Positions 25,712-34,298 of a stretch of 64,000 nucleotides of DNA are shown one piece after another. The DNA comes from SURF-21 sp964510515 (GTDB taxonomy: Bacteria; Actinomycetota; Geothermincolia; Geothermincolales; RBG-13-55-18). Below the pieces are notes generated by a model. It worked only from the letters and a program-made list of their open reading frames with translations. It ran no database searches and was not told the origin of the DNA. Location: NCBI GenBank assembly GCA_964510515.1, contig CAZEAU010000008.1:16470-80469 (forward strand). The letters are read 5' to 3'. Made by a program: the position numbers and the translations under genes. How positions within the stretch are numbered: the first letter of the stretch is position 1; the number at the start of each line of letters is the position of its first letter.

Positions 25712-27043
25712 CTAATCCGGCGGCGCCTCCTCCTCCTCGTCCGGCGCGGCCTCCCCGCCGCGCCACCTCTCGGCGTCATCTCTCGCGTCCACATTGAAGC
25801 GCAAGAGGTCCTCCACGTCCCTCCTCCACTGCTCGGGGGAGGAATGGAACACCCGGCCGATGAAGAGGTCCCTCAACATCCTCAGCTCCGGCAGCCGCCG
25901 CAGCGCATGGCGGTAGCGCGCGTATCTCGGCTCGCGCAGCCTCTCCTCCTCCAGGTATATGGGCTCGCGGCGGAAATTCACCGCCTGCAGGCAGTCGTTC
26001 AGCGCAGACGCCAGCTCGTCCGCGCGCCGGTCCAGCGCCTCCATGTCGCGGGCCTCCCGGTACTCCTCGCGCCCCAGCAACCTGAAGAAATAGGTGGCCC
26101 TGCCGCCGCCGCGGGAGGACGCCGCCTCCATGGCCAGCGCGTTGCCCGGGAGCCGCGGGTCGCTCGCGTAAATGGGGGCCAGGAACCACAGGTACTCCGC
26201 GGTCAGCTCGCCCATGAGGCCGCGCTTGATGCCGATGCGCATCCCGCCCTCGCGGGCCATGGCCTTGAGTTGCTCGTACTCGTCCTTGAGCCCGACCAGC
26301 TCCAGCCTCGACTCCAGCTCCTCCCAGAGACCGGGCAATTCGCCCTCCAGGTCGCCCACGCGGACGGCCCTCCCCTCCCGCATCAAGCGGGACGCCCTCG
26401 CCAGGGTGGATATGCCGGCCTCCGGCGCGAGTTCCTTGAGCAGGACCTGCGTCCTGAGCTCCATCTCCCGCAGGCGCTCCCCGAGGGCCTTGACGAAGGG
26501 CTCGAACTCCCTCCCCAGCATGGAGAGGACGACCCCGCCCCCCGCCTCGTCCAGTATCTCTATGGCGTAGTCGGCCTCGCGCACCTCGGCCATGTTCCCG
26601 TAAGGGAGCCGCAGCGGGTCGCCCGCCCCCGGCAGCAGCACCAAGGTCGTCTCGTACAGCCTGAGCTCCGCCTCCCCGCTCTCCTCGGCGCCGTCCCGTG
26701 CTCGCAGGGAGTAGCGGGCCGCGACCCCCTGCCTCAACGGCCTCTCCTGCACCAGCATGTCCGCAAGGATGAGCTCGCCGCGCCTGCGGGCCAGCTGGCG
26801 CACGAAATCCTCGTAATCCCTTCCCAGGCGGGACAGGCGCAGCTCCTCCCCCGAAGCCAGACGCAGGACGAGCGCGTAATCGGCCGCGCGGAGCCCGACG
26901 ATATCGCGGTACGAGACATGCAGGGCGGTGCCCCCCTCGGGCATTATGGATATGCTGTCCTCGCCCAGCCTCGCCCCGGCATCGCCGGCGGCGGCGAGGT
27001 CGCCGTCCGCGCCCTTGAGTTCGTAGCTGGCCCTGGCCTCCAT
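25712..27043 (-). CDS. Unknown 443-residue protein with two beta-rich PH-like repeats
   Basis: Two similar N-terminal modules can be seen: about residues 25-110 (ISIMPEGGTALHVSYRDIVGLRAADYALVLRL, ending DFVRQLARRRGEL) and about 120-200 (ELRLYETTLVLLPGAGDPLRLPYGNMAEVREADY, ending FVKALGERLREM). The pattern of short strands followed by a helix resembles PH/GRAM-type domains. The rest is mostly helical, with an acidic tail (EEEEEAPPD). No enzyme motif or signal peptide. It heads the leftward set with two zinc-ribbon proteins; the ATG follows GAGAGGATGGAGG. I assign no function. Confidence 0.55.
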   Translation of the reverse strand: MEARASYELKGADGDLAAAGDAGARLGEDSISIMPEGGTALHVSYRDIVGLRAADYALVLRLASGEELRLSRLGRDYEDFVRQLARRRGELILADMLVQERPLRQGVAARYSLRARDGAEESGEAELRLYETTLVLLPGAGDPLRLPYGNMAEVREADYAIEILDEAGGGVVLSMLGREFEPFVKALGERLREMELRTQVLLKELAPEAGISTLARASRLMREGRAVRVGDLEGELPGLWEELESRLELVGLKDEYEQLKAMAREGGMRIGIKRGLMGELTAEYLWFLAPIYASDPRLPGNALAMEAASSRGGGRATYFFRLLGREEYREARDMEALDRRADELASALNDCLQAVNFRREPIYLEEERLREPRYARYRHALRRLPELRMLRDLFIGRVFHSSPEQWRRDVEDLLRFNVDARDDAERWRGGEAAPDEEEEAPPD

Positions 27044-27122
27044 CCTCCATCCTCTCCGCCGCCCGGGCAGGCGGCCGTTTTTCCCATCCTAGCATAAGCG
27101 ACGCGCCGCTTGCCGCCCCCCC

Positions 27123-27168
27123 GTAACTCTATATAGTAACTCTATATATATTGATATTATATTGATAT
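27123..27168. promoter_or_regulatory. AT-rich repeated elements in divergent promoter region
   Basis: GTAACTCTATATA occurs twice in perfect tandem (27123-27135, 27136-27148). ATTGATAT then occurs at 27150 and 27161, eleven bases (one helical turn) apart. This lies in the 324-base divergent gap between the unknown-protein operon and the flavin oxidoreductase gene. It is probably a promoter or operator array. Confidence 0.45.
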
Positions 27169-27367
27169 ATCCCTGGGCAGACGCGCGGCGGGGAGGGGAT
27201 TCCCGTTTAGCAAGCGGCAGCCGTGGGAATCAAAGTAGAGTGCCCCCGGCGGGGCGGAGAGACCGGATGCGCCCGCGGATGAGGGCGCACGCCCCCGTCC
27301 CATGCCGCAGCGCGCGAAGGTAAAGATAAGAGGGCGGCAGGCCCGTGAAAAGCGAGGAGGCAAGGCC

Positions 27368-28078
27368 ATGAGGGCGAGGATAGGGAGCAGGGTCGAGGTG
27401 GCGGAGCAGACCCTGCAGGTGGTGTTCGACCTGCTCGGAGAGACGGTGGACTTCAAGCCGGGACAGTTCTTCTTCGTGGACCTCATCGACCCGCCCTACG
27501 ACGACAAGAGGGGGGCGCGGCGTCACTTCTCCATCGTCAACTCCCCCAACGAGAAGGGGGTCATCGTCATGGCCACGCGGCTGCGCGACTCAGCCTTCAA
27601 GAGGTCGCTGGCGGAGATGCCCGTGGGGAGCGAGGTGGAGATCTCCCGTTTGGGGGGAGAGGATTTCTCCCTCCCCGACGCGGGCGAGGCGCCGCTGGTA
27701 TTCATCGCGGGGGGCATCGGCATCGCGCCCTTCATCTCCATGCTCAGATACGCCATGGAGGAGGACCTGCCCCATCACATCACCCTTATCTATTCCAACC
27801 GCGACCGCAAGTCGGCCCCCTACCTGGGCGAACTCGAGGAGCGCGCCGCGGGCAACAGCAAGCTGCGCCTGGTGCTGACCATGACCGACGAGCCCTCCTG
27901 GGAGGGCGAGGCCAGGAGGGTGGACGGGGACTTCATCGCCGAATACGTGCCCGACGCGGCCTCCTCCACCTTCTATATCGCTGGGCCCCCGGGCATGAAC
28001 AAGGCGCTGGCGCAGGAGCTGCAGCGCGCCGGGGTGGACGCCGATTCCATCAAGGCCTCGAATTTCGCCGGCTATTGA
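27368..28078 (+). CDS. FAD/NAD(P)-binding ferredoxin-reductase-like oxidoreductase
   Basis: A 236-residue FNR-fold protein: FAD-binding barrel with GARRHFSIVNSPN (RxxS-type motif, about 50-62), nucleotide motif GGIGIAPFISMLRYA (about 116-130) and C-terminal YIAGPPGMNKAL (normally CGPPxM; here Ala replaces Cys). It lacks a ferredoxin domain, so it passes electrons between NAD(P)H and a separate protein. The ATG is preceded by GCGAGGAGGCAAGGCC. The superoxide reductase gene is convergent nine bases away, suggesting but not proving a redox partnership. Confidence 0.85.
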   Translation: MRARIGSRVEVAEQTLQVVFDLLGETVDFKPGQFFFVDLIDPPYDDKRGARRHFSIVNSPNEKGVIVMATRLRDSAFKRSLAEMPVGSEVEISRLGGEDFSLPDAGEAPLVFIAGGIGIAPFISMLRYAMEEDLPHHITLIYSNRDRKSAPYLGELEERAAGNSKLRLVLTMTDEPSWEGEARRVDGDFIAEYVPDAASSTFYIAGPPGMNKALAQELQRAGVDADSIKASNFAGY

Positions 28079-28087
28079 GCGCCGCCC

Positions 28088-28480
28088 TCAGGAGAGCTTT
28101 ATCTCCCGGGAGGACTCCCACAGGCCATGGATATTGCACAGGGCGAGGGCGTAGAGCGTCCCCGGCTTGTTCACCTTGAGATAGGCGACCACGGCGTGAT
28201 GGGTATAGGCGGGGCCCTCGTTCGCCCCCTGCACGGACTCGCCGTGGGCGGTGAACTCGAAGTTCCCCACCTGATAGCTGAACTTGTCCCCCTCGGGATG
28301 GAAGAAGAGCTGTATCCACCTGATGTGATGCTCGGTGGTGTTGGGGTGGTCCACCTCCACTCCGAGCCCGACCTTCACCTCGAAGACCTCTCCCGCCCGC
28401 ACCGCGTCCGGGCAGTCGATGGTGGGGACGTGTTTCTCCGTCTTCCAGTCGGCCGACTGCACCTGATCTCCCAGTTTCAT
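28088..28480 (-). CDS. sor: Superoxide reductase (neelaredoxin/desulfoferrodoxin)
   Basis: A 130-residue one-iron superoxide reductase that reduces superoxide to hydrogen peroxide without making oxygen, typical of anaerobes. The catalytic E15-K16-H17 (WKTEKHVP), H45 and H51 (DHPNTTEHHIRW) and C115-N-I-H118 form the Fe(His)4Cys centre. There is no N-terminal desulforedoxin Cys4 domain, so it is the neelaredoxin class. The ATG follows GAGGAGGTTGGAG. Electrons would come from rubredoxin or a flavoprotein such as the neighbouring reductase. Confidence 0.95.
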   Translation of the reverse strand: MKLGDQVQSADWKTEKHVPTIDCPDAVRAGEVFEVKVGLGVEVDHPNTTEHHIRWIQLFFHPEGDKFSYQVGNFEFTAHGESVQGANEGPAYTHHAVVAYLKVNKPGTLYALALCNIHGLWESSREIKLS

Positions 28481-28644
28481 CTCCAACCTCCTCGGCATCG
28501 GGCGGCCCGTCGCCGCCGCTTCTCTCCTGAACCGCTCTCTAATAAACATTCCCTTGCGGGGAATGAATAAACCGCCTGCACGGGGCCAGGTCCGTCTTCG
28601 AGCCTGGGGGCACAGGCGGCCCCGGGCCGGGCCCGCAAGAGGCG

Positions 28645-29019
28645 TCAGCGCGGGCCGCGGTCGAGCCTGCGTGAGGAGATGACATCCACGCCGCTGCCCA
28701 GTATGTCCCGGAGGATGACCTCGCCGTCCGCGACCGGGGCGCGCATCTCCACGCGGGCCAGCTCCCGCACCGCCTCCCCGATCATGGACTTGGGGATGGG
28801 AGAGGCGCTCACCACCGGGAGCAGGGGCAGGGCGCCCCCCTTGACCCGCACGGTGGTGCTCAGCGTGCGGCGGGGGTCGCGGAACTCCTCCTCGGCATAT
28901 TTCACCCCCACCTTGCACTCGGCCCCCGCGACCTCCAGGACCTCCCCGTCCTCCTCCGTGAGCTCCAGGCCGCAGCTCAGGGGGCAGTTGATGCATACGA
29001 AGGCGTGCTTTTTCCTCAT
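28645..29019 (-). CDS. DUF1667 protein, third subunit of G3P-dehydrogenase-like set
   Basis: A 124-residue DUF1667 protein with an N-terminal Cys cluster CINCPLSCGLEL and C35 (GAECKVG), likely binding Fe-S or zinc, followed by a small alpha-beta domain. In many anaerobes DUF1667 is encoded after an FAD oxidoreductase pair resembling anaerobic glycerol-3-phosphate dehydrogenase. Here its ATG overlaps the upstream gene's stop by four bases, so the three are translationally coupled. Confidence 0.85.
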   Translation of the reverse strand: MRKKHAFVCINCPLSCGLELTEEDGEVLEVAGAECKVGVKYAEEEFRDPRRTLSTTVRVKGGALPLLPVVSASPIPKSMIGEAVRELARVEMRAPVADGEVILRDILGSGVDVISSRRLDRGPR

Positions 29020-30293
29020 CTCCGCCTCCCGCCCTCGCCCTCCACGGCCCGCACCTCCACGGCGATGCGCGGCGGGGCCTCCGTCTCCCGCGGTCCCACC
29101 CTGGCGTGCACCATCTCCGGGGGTCGCACCATCCTCGCCTTGCGGGAATAGACCTCCTCGCCGGAGGCCATCACCACCGCCCGCGCCTCCCTCTCCGGGC
29201 GCTCCACGCGGAAGTAGAAATCCGCCCCCTCCCCCAGGCCCTCCACCAGCTGCGGGAGCACGAATCTCACATTCCTGCCGGCCTCGACGCGCGCGCAGGG
29301 CCCCCGCCTGCGCCCGGCGAGCACGAACTCCGCCGCCCCCCTCCCCGCCGTCTCCGACGTGCGCGTCACCCAGTCCACGAGGTCGAAGACGCCCACCACG
29401 TTGCCGCAGGCGAAGATGCCCGGAACCGAGGTCTGCATGCGCTCGTCCACCACGGGGCCGGAGGTGACCGGGTCCAGCTCCACGCCGGCCTGCTTGGAGA
29501 GCTCGTTCTCGGGGATGAGCCCCACGGAGAGGAGCAGGGTGTCGCAGGGCACGCGCCGCCCGCTCTCCACGCGCGGCCTGAGGTTCTCGTCCACCGCGGC
29601 CACCGTCACCGCCTCCACCCGCTTGCGGCCGTGGACGAAGATGACGGTATGGGAGAGGTGCAGGGGGATGTCGTAGTCGTGCAGGCATTGCACCACGTTG
29701 CGGGTGAGCCCCCCGGGCTGGTCCAGGAGCTCATAGACCCCCTCCACCTCCGCGCCCTCCAGGGTGAAGCGGCGGGCCATGATGAGCCCGATGTCCCCCG
29801 AGCCGAGTATGACCACCCTGCGCCCCGGCATGACCCCGTCGATGTTGATGTCCCTCTGGGCGGCCCCGGCGCAGATGACCCCCGCGGGCCGGTACCCCGG
29901 TATCATCACCTGGTGGCGCGTGCGCTCGCGGCACCCCATGGCCAGGATGACCGTCTCGGGCTCGAGCTCGAACACGCCCTCGCGCGAGTTGACCGCGGCG
30001 ATGCGGCGGTCCGCCCCCATCTCCAGGACCATGGTGTCCAGCATAACCTCGATGCCCGCCCGCTCCACGCGGTCGATATAGCGCTGGGCGTACTGCGGCC
30101 CGGTGAGCACCTCGCCGAAGACCATGGAGCCGAAGCCGTCGTGAATGCACTGCGGCAGTATGCCCCCCAGCTCGATATCCCTCTCGATGAGCACCACATC
30201 GCGCAGGCCCGCCTCGCGCGCCGCCAGCGCCGCCGCCAGCCCCGCGGGGCCCCCGCCCACCACCGCGCACTGCGGCTTTCCCGCCACCCTCAT
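29016..30293 (-). CDS. NAD(P)/FAD-dependent oxidoreductase (GlpA/B-like set, subunit 2)
   Basis: A 425-residue two-dinucleotide-fold flavoprotein: FAD motif CAVVGGGPAGLAAALAAREAG (start), a second nucleotide fold VVILGSGDIGLIMARRFTLEG (about 160-180) and the closing FAD motif VPGIFACGNVVGVFDLVD. The middle has CGAAQ-type Cys residues only sparsely, so it is not a disulfide reductase. ATG overlaps the preceding gene's stop (ATGA), coupling translation. In family operons it partners the larger FAD oxidoreductase and DUF1667. Confidence 0.88.
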   Translation of the reverse strand: MRVAGKPQCAVVGGGPAGLAAALAAREAGLRDVVLIERDIELGGILPQCIHDGFGSMVFGEVLTGPQYAQRYIDRVERAGIEVMLDTMVLEMGADRRIAAVNSREGVFELEPETVILAMGCRERTRHQVMIPGYRPAGVICAGAAQRDINIDGVMPGRRVVILGSGDIGLIMARRFTLEGAEVEGVYELLDQPGGLTRNVVQCLHDYDIPLHLSHTVIFVHGRKRVEAVTVAAVDENLRPRVESGRRVPCDTLLLSVGLIPENELSKQAGVELDPVTSGPVVDERMQTSVPGIFACGNVVGVFDLVDWVTRTSETAGRGAAEFVLAGRRRGPCARVEAGRNVRFVLPQLVEGLGEGADFYFRVERPEREARAVVMASGEEVYSRKARMVRPPEMVHARVGPRETEAPPRIAVEVRAVEGEGGRRR

Positions 30294-31846
30294 CGCGCCC
30301 CGCCCCCCAGGAGCTCCTTGGCCATGCCCAAATAGAGCGGGGAGCCCTCCCCGTCCTTGGTCACCGCGGTGACCGGGATGCCCAGCTCCGCGGCGAGGAT
30401 GGCGGCCACGCGGTTGCCGCAGAAGCCGCCCTGGCAGCGCCCCATGCCGGTGCGCGTGCGCCGCTTCACCGCGTCCATGTTCACGGCGGGTATGAGGGAA
30501 TGCACGGCGTTCACCACCTCCATCTCGGTCACCGTCTCACAGCGGCAGATAACGTGCCCCCAGCGGGGGTCCTCACGGATGAGGCGGTTGCGCTCCTTCC
30601 GCGGCAGCTCGGAGAACTTGGGCGCGGGCGGCGCCGGGGGGTCGAAGTCCGGGCGCGGCTCGCGCGGCAGGCCCAGCTCGTGCAGGATCTCCAGCGCCAT
30701 CTCCGCGATGGCGGGCGCGGAGGCGAGGCCGGGGGACTGTATGCCGGCCACGTTTACGAAACCGCGCACCTCCTCCGAGGCGGCGATGACGAAGTCCTCC
30801 TCCAGGGTGGGGGCGCGGATGCCGCTGAAGGCGGAGATGAGGGCGTCGCGGGGAAAGTTGGGGAGCAGGTAATGGAACCTCTCGAAGATCTCCTCTATCT
30901 CGTCGGCTCCGATGGAGGTGTCCTGCTTGTCCGCGGTCTCGATGGCCGTGGGGCCCAGCTGCAGGTTGCCCTCCGCGGTGGGCATGGCCCCCCCGCCCTT
31001 GCTCTGGGTGGTCCTCTGCCCCGGCAGGCGGAACTCCGCCACGCTGGCGCGCACGTATTCCGCCGTCACCTGGCGGTCGAAGAGCAGGGTGGCCCCCTTG
31101 CGGGGGTGGATGACGAAACCCCCCGCGCCGGCCATGTCGGCCACCTCGTCGGCGAAAACGCCCGCGGCGTTGACCACCAGGGGGGTCGCTATCTCGCCCC
31201 GCCGGGTGAGCACCCCCCTCACCTCCCCCCCCGAGACCCGGAAGCCCGTGACCTCGGTGCCCAGGCAGACGCGCGCGCCGTTGACGACCGCGTGCTCGGC
31301 CAGGGCGATGGTCAGCTTATAGGGGCTGATGAGGCCGTAAGTGGGGTCGAAGACCCCGGCCACCGCCTCGCGGGTCACGTTGGGCTCCATCAGGAAGACC
31401 TCGTCCCGGCTGAGCGCGCGCAGCCCGCCGATGCCCGCGCTCTCGCCGTAGGCGATGATGGCCTCGGGTATCTTGCGCGTGAGGACATCCTCGCGCTCGG
31501 GCTCGCCCATGCCCGTCGTCCCGGGCGGGATGGTGCGCTGGGTGATGACCAGGAGCATGCCCTGCCGCTTCAGCTTCACCCCCAGGCCGCGCACGAAATC
31601 GTCGTAGAGGCGGTTGCCGCGCACGTTGAGCTTCTGCTTGAGGGTGCCGGCGTCCTCGCCGATGCCCGAGTGCACCTCGGCGTTGTTGGCCTTGCTGGCC
31701 CCGCAGGCCACGTCGTCCTCCTTCTCCAGGACCACGATGTCCGAGACGTACTTGGACGCCTCCCTGGCGATGGAGCAGCCGATGACCCCGGCCCCCACGA
31801 CGACCATGGCGGCACGCTCGGGGAGGGGTTGTCCTGCGATCGGCAA
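30290..31846 (-). CDS. FAD-dependent glycerol-3-phosphate dehydrogenase-like oxidoreductase with BFD-type Fe-S domain
   Basis: A 518-residue protein with an N-terminal FAD fold (MVVVGAGVIGCSIAREAS) and DAO-type substrate domain. The C-terminal [2Fe-2S] bacterioferritin-associated-ferredoxin-like domain has CRCETVTEMEV and MGRCQGGFC (about 440-485). Members of this set oxidise glycerol-3-phosphate or a related 2-hydroxy acid in the cytoplasm. The start is TTG, eight bases after GGGAGG. It leads the three-gene operon. No glycerol kinase or facilitator is in the window, so L-2-hydroxyglutarate-type substrates remain possible. Confidence 0.88.
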   Translation of the reverse strand: MPIAGQPLPERAAMVVVGAGVIGCSIAREASKYVSDIVVLEKEDDVACGASKANNAEVHSGIGEDAGTLKQKLNVRGNRLYDDFVRGLGVKLKRQGMLLVITQRTIPPGTTGMGEPEREDVLTRKIPEAIIAYGESAGIGGLRALSRDEVFLMEPNVTREAVAGVFDPTYGLISPYKLTIALAEHAVVNGARVCLGTEVTGFRVSGGEVRGVLTRRGEIATPLVVNAAGVFADEVADMAGAGGFVIHPRKGATLLFDRQVTAEYVRASVAEFRLPGQRTTQSKGGGAMPTAEGNLQLGPTAIETADKQDTSIGADEIEEIFERFHYLLPNFPRDALISAFSGIRAPTLEEDFVIAASEEVRGFVNVAGIQSPGLASAPAIAEMALEILHELGLPREPRPDFDPPAPPAPKFSELPRKERNRLIREDPRWGHVICRCETVTEMEVVNAVHSLIPAVNMDAVKRRTRTGMGRCQGGFCGNRVAAILAAELGIPVTAVTKDGEGSPLYLGMAKELLGGGAR

Positions 31847-32097
31847 AGCCCGCGCCTCCCTTCCTCGTCGCCCTCGTTGGCGGCTTCCCGCGCCGCGGGC
31901 GGCCGCGCATCTTCTTTTTCCTTATTCTACCCCCCGGCGCCGCGAGCGTCCCCCGCCTTTTGCCGGCCTGTCCGACCGCCGCGGGGGCGGGGCGGAGAGG
32001 GCGCCCAACGCCCGCGGCGGCAGCGACCGCCGCGCAGCGCCCGCGCGGGTTGACGCGCGACATCGCCGCGGCCCGCCGGCTGCGCTATATTGAGGTC

Positions 32098-32469
32098 ATG
32101 AAGAAAAAGGCGCTTACGCGGGAGGAGGAGCGGGTCATCATCCACGGCGGCACGGAGATGCCTTTCGTGGGGGAATACACCGACCTCTTCGCCCCCGGCA
32201 TCTACACGTGCAGGCAGTGCGGGGCGGCGCTTTACCGCTCGCAGGACAAGTTCCATTCCGGCTGCGGCTGGCCCAGCTTCGACGACGAGGTCCCGGGGGC
32301 GGTGGAGAGGAAGCCGGATCCCGACGGCATGAGGACGGAGATAGTCTGCGCCGCCTGCGGCGGGCACCTGGGACATCTTTTCCACGGCGAGGGCTTGACC
32401 CCCAAGAATACCCGCCACTGCGTCAACTCCGTCTCCATGAGGTTCATCCCCCATGACGACGCCGAATAG
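32098..32469 (+). CDS. msrB: Peptide-methionine (R)-S-oxide reductase MsrB
   Basis: A 123-residue MsrB that reduces methionine-R-sulfoxide with thioredoxin. The structural zinc pairs are C38/C41 (CRQC) and C84/C87 (CAAC). Catalytic Cys108 sits in RHCVNSVSMRF, and C56 in SGCGWPSF is the likely resolving Cys. The ATG is 21 bases downstream of GCGCTATATTG, a possible -10. Its 3' end overlaps MsrA by 17 bases, so the two form one unit against oxidised methionine. Confidence 0.96.
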   Translation: MKKKALTREEERVIIHGGTEMPFVGEYTDLFAPGIYTCRQCGAALYRSQDKFHSGCGWPSFDDEVPGAVERKPDPDGMRTEIVCAACGGHLGHLFHGEGLTPKNTRHCVNSVSMRFIPHDDAE

Positions 32470-32983
32470 CCGCGAGACCATAGTCCTCGGCGGGGGATGC
32501 TTCTGGTGCACCGAGGCGGTGCTGGGCACCGTGCCCGGGGTGCTCGGCGTGACCCCCGGTTACGCCGGCGGCCACGCTCCCGACCCTACCTACCGCCAGG
32601 TGTGCGGCGGGGAGACCGGCCATGCCGAGGTAGTGGAGGTGGAATACGACCCCACGGCGGTACGGCTGGAGGACATCCTGGAGGTCTTTTTCGCCACCCA
32701 CGACCCCACCTCCCTCAACCGCCAGGGCGCCGATGTGGGCACCCAGTACAGGTCCATCGTCCTCTACGATTCGCCGCGCCAGAAGGAGGCGGTGGAGAGG
32801 TTCATCGCCGGCATCGCCGGGAAATACGACCGCCGGGTCGTCACCGAGGTGAGGGAGCTGGAGAGGTTCTATCCCGCGGAGGAATGCCACCGGCGCTACT
32901 ACGCCAGGAACCGGGACCAGCCCTACTGCCGCGCCGTCATCTCCCCCAAGCTGGCCGCGCTGCGGCGCGGGCGCCCCGGCTGA
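32453..32983 (+). CDS. msrA: Peptide-methionine (S)-S-oxide reductase MsrA
   Basis: A 176-residue MsrA with catalytic Cys16 in GGGCFWCTEAVL and the family signatures GYAGGH, VEVEYDP and DPTSLNRQGADVGTQYRS. C-terminal Cys residues (EECHRRY, PYCRAV) may resolve the disulfide. It reduces methionine-S-sulfoxide and complements MsrB, whose gene it overlaps in another frame. In an anaerobe this pair complements the superoxide reductase encoded 4 kb away. Confidence 0.96.
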   Translation: MTTPNSRETIVLGGGCFWCTEAVLGTVPGVLGVTPGYAGGHAPDPTYRQVCGGETGHAEVVEVEYDPTAVRLEDILEVFFATHDPTSLNRQGADVGTQYRSIVLYDSPRQKEAVERFIAGIAGKYDRRVVTEVRELERFYPAEECHRRYYARNRDQPYCRAVISPKLAALRRGRPG

Positions 32984-33007
32984 GAGGCGGAGGGGGGCTT
33001 TGCGCCC

Positions 33008-33979
33008 TCACCTGCCGAAGCGGATGGCGAACCTCACGTTCCTGTGCGCCCTGTCGGCGGCTTCCCGGACCAGGACGTCCTCGTCGGCCAGGGTCTCTTC
33101 CAGCGCCTGCAGCGACCGCTCGTCCTTGAGTATCCCCAGGGACTTTACCGCCCCCAGGCGGACGTAGCGGTTCTCGTCCCCCAGCACCGCGATGAGCTCC
33201 GGGACCGCGTTGCGGTCGCCGATGACCCCCAACGCCTCCGCAGCCTTCCACCTCACGTGCGGGTGACCGTCGCGCAGCGCCGCCATCAGCGAGCCCACCG
33301 CCCTGCGGTCGCCTATCCTGCCCAGGGCGGTGGCCGCCCTCCACTTGGAGCGCAGGGTGCCGCTCTCCAGCTCCTCCATGAGCAACCCGACCGCCTGCGA
33401 GCCCATGAGCTCGCAGGCCTCCAGCGCCCCCCAGCGCACGCGCAGGCGTTCGTCGTCCAGGGAGCCCACCAGGGACCTTATCGCCGGCTGCCCCATCTTG
33501 ACCAGGGCGTCCAGCGCCCGCTTGCGCACGCGCAGACTTTTATCGTCCATGGCGTCGATAAGGGGCCTGACCGCGGGGTAGCCCATGATGGCCAGGGACT
33601 TGGAGGCGATCCAGCGCACGTTGACGTCGTTGTCCTTGAGGATCTCGATCAGGGGGGGTATGGCCCTCGCATCCCGCATCTTCCCCAACACCCCCGCGGC
33701 CTCGGCCCGGGTGTACTTGTTCTCGGCATCCAGGGCTTCGAGCAGGTAGTCGGCCACGGATTCCCCCATGTCCAGCAGAGAATCCGCGGCCGCCCACCTC
33801 ACGCGCTCATGCTTGTCCGAGAGGACGCCGATGAGCGCCCTGGCGGCGCTGCGGCTCTTGTGCCTGCCCAGCTCCTTCGCCGCCCTGAGGCGGATTCCGG
33901 GGTCCTCATCCTCCAGGTCCTTCATCAGCTCCTGGGTGCGGTCCTCCTTCATGATGTTGAACGGGTTCATGTCAAACAC
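33008..33979 (-). CDS. HEAT-repeat (PBS-lyase type) protein, paralogue
   Basis: A roughly 323-residue HEAT solenoid with about nine repeats (for example ERVRWAAADSLLDMG, VNVRWIASKSLAIMG, PHVRWKAAEALGVIG). It aligns repeat-for-repeat with the protein at 17441-18427, so the two arose by duplication. GTG at 33979 sits ten bases after GGGGAGG and is preferred over ATG 33970, which lies too far. Upstream, a minus-strand TATAAT (34086-34091) and a 30-bp imperfect direct repeat precede the gene. Function unknown; scaffold role inferred. Confidence 0.78.
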   Translation of the reverse strand: MFDMNPFNIMKEDRTQELMKDLEDEDPGIRLRAAKELGRHKSRSAARALIGVLSDKHERVRWAAADSLLDMGESVADYLLEALDAENKYTRAEAAGVLGKMRDARAIPPLIEILKDNDVNVRWIASKSLAIMGYPAVRPLIDAMDDKSLRVRKRALDALVKMGQPAIRSLVGSLDDERLRVRWGALEACELMGSQAVGLLMEELESGTLRSKWRAATALGRIGDRRAVGSLMAALRDGHPHVRWKAAEALGVIGDRNAVPELIAVLGDENRYVRLGAVKSLGILKDERSLQALEETLADEDVLVREAADRAHRNVRFAIRFGR

Positions 33980-34298
33980 GTCCAGCTTTCCTCCCCTCCG
34001 CTCTTCCGCACAAAAAACGCCCCGCGAGGGGCCTCGAACCCTTGCCTGCGTCCGCATCATGACCCTGGTCCTTGCCTGCGCCCACATTATAACTCTAACA
34101 GAAGGGTTCCCCCGCGCGGGAGAGGACAAACAAGGAGCGCACGGGGGTCTTCCCACGGAGCACTCGTCTCCGGCGCGCCCCGCCTCGCCGCGCCCAGGAA
34201 GGTCGTGGGGGGCTTGGGGGCGGCGGGGCGGGTGCTACAATGTGTAAATGCAAGTGCGGGATGGGTCGCCGGCGGCACAAGCGGGCGGAGCGGTTGCC

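Noticed and set aside
20958..30293. Many long open frames opposite real genes
   Set aside because: High G+C gives long antisense frames; they have Arg/Gly/Pro- or His-rich nonsense composition, no ribosome sites and no recognisable domains.
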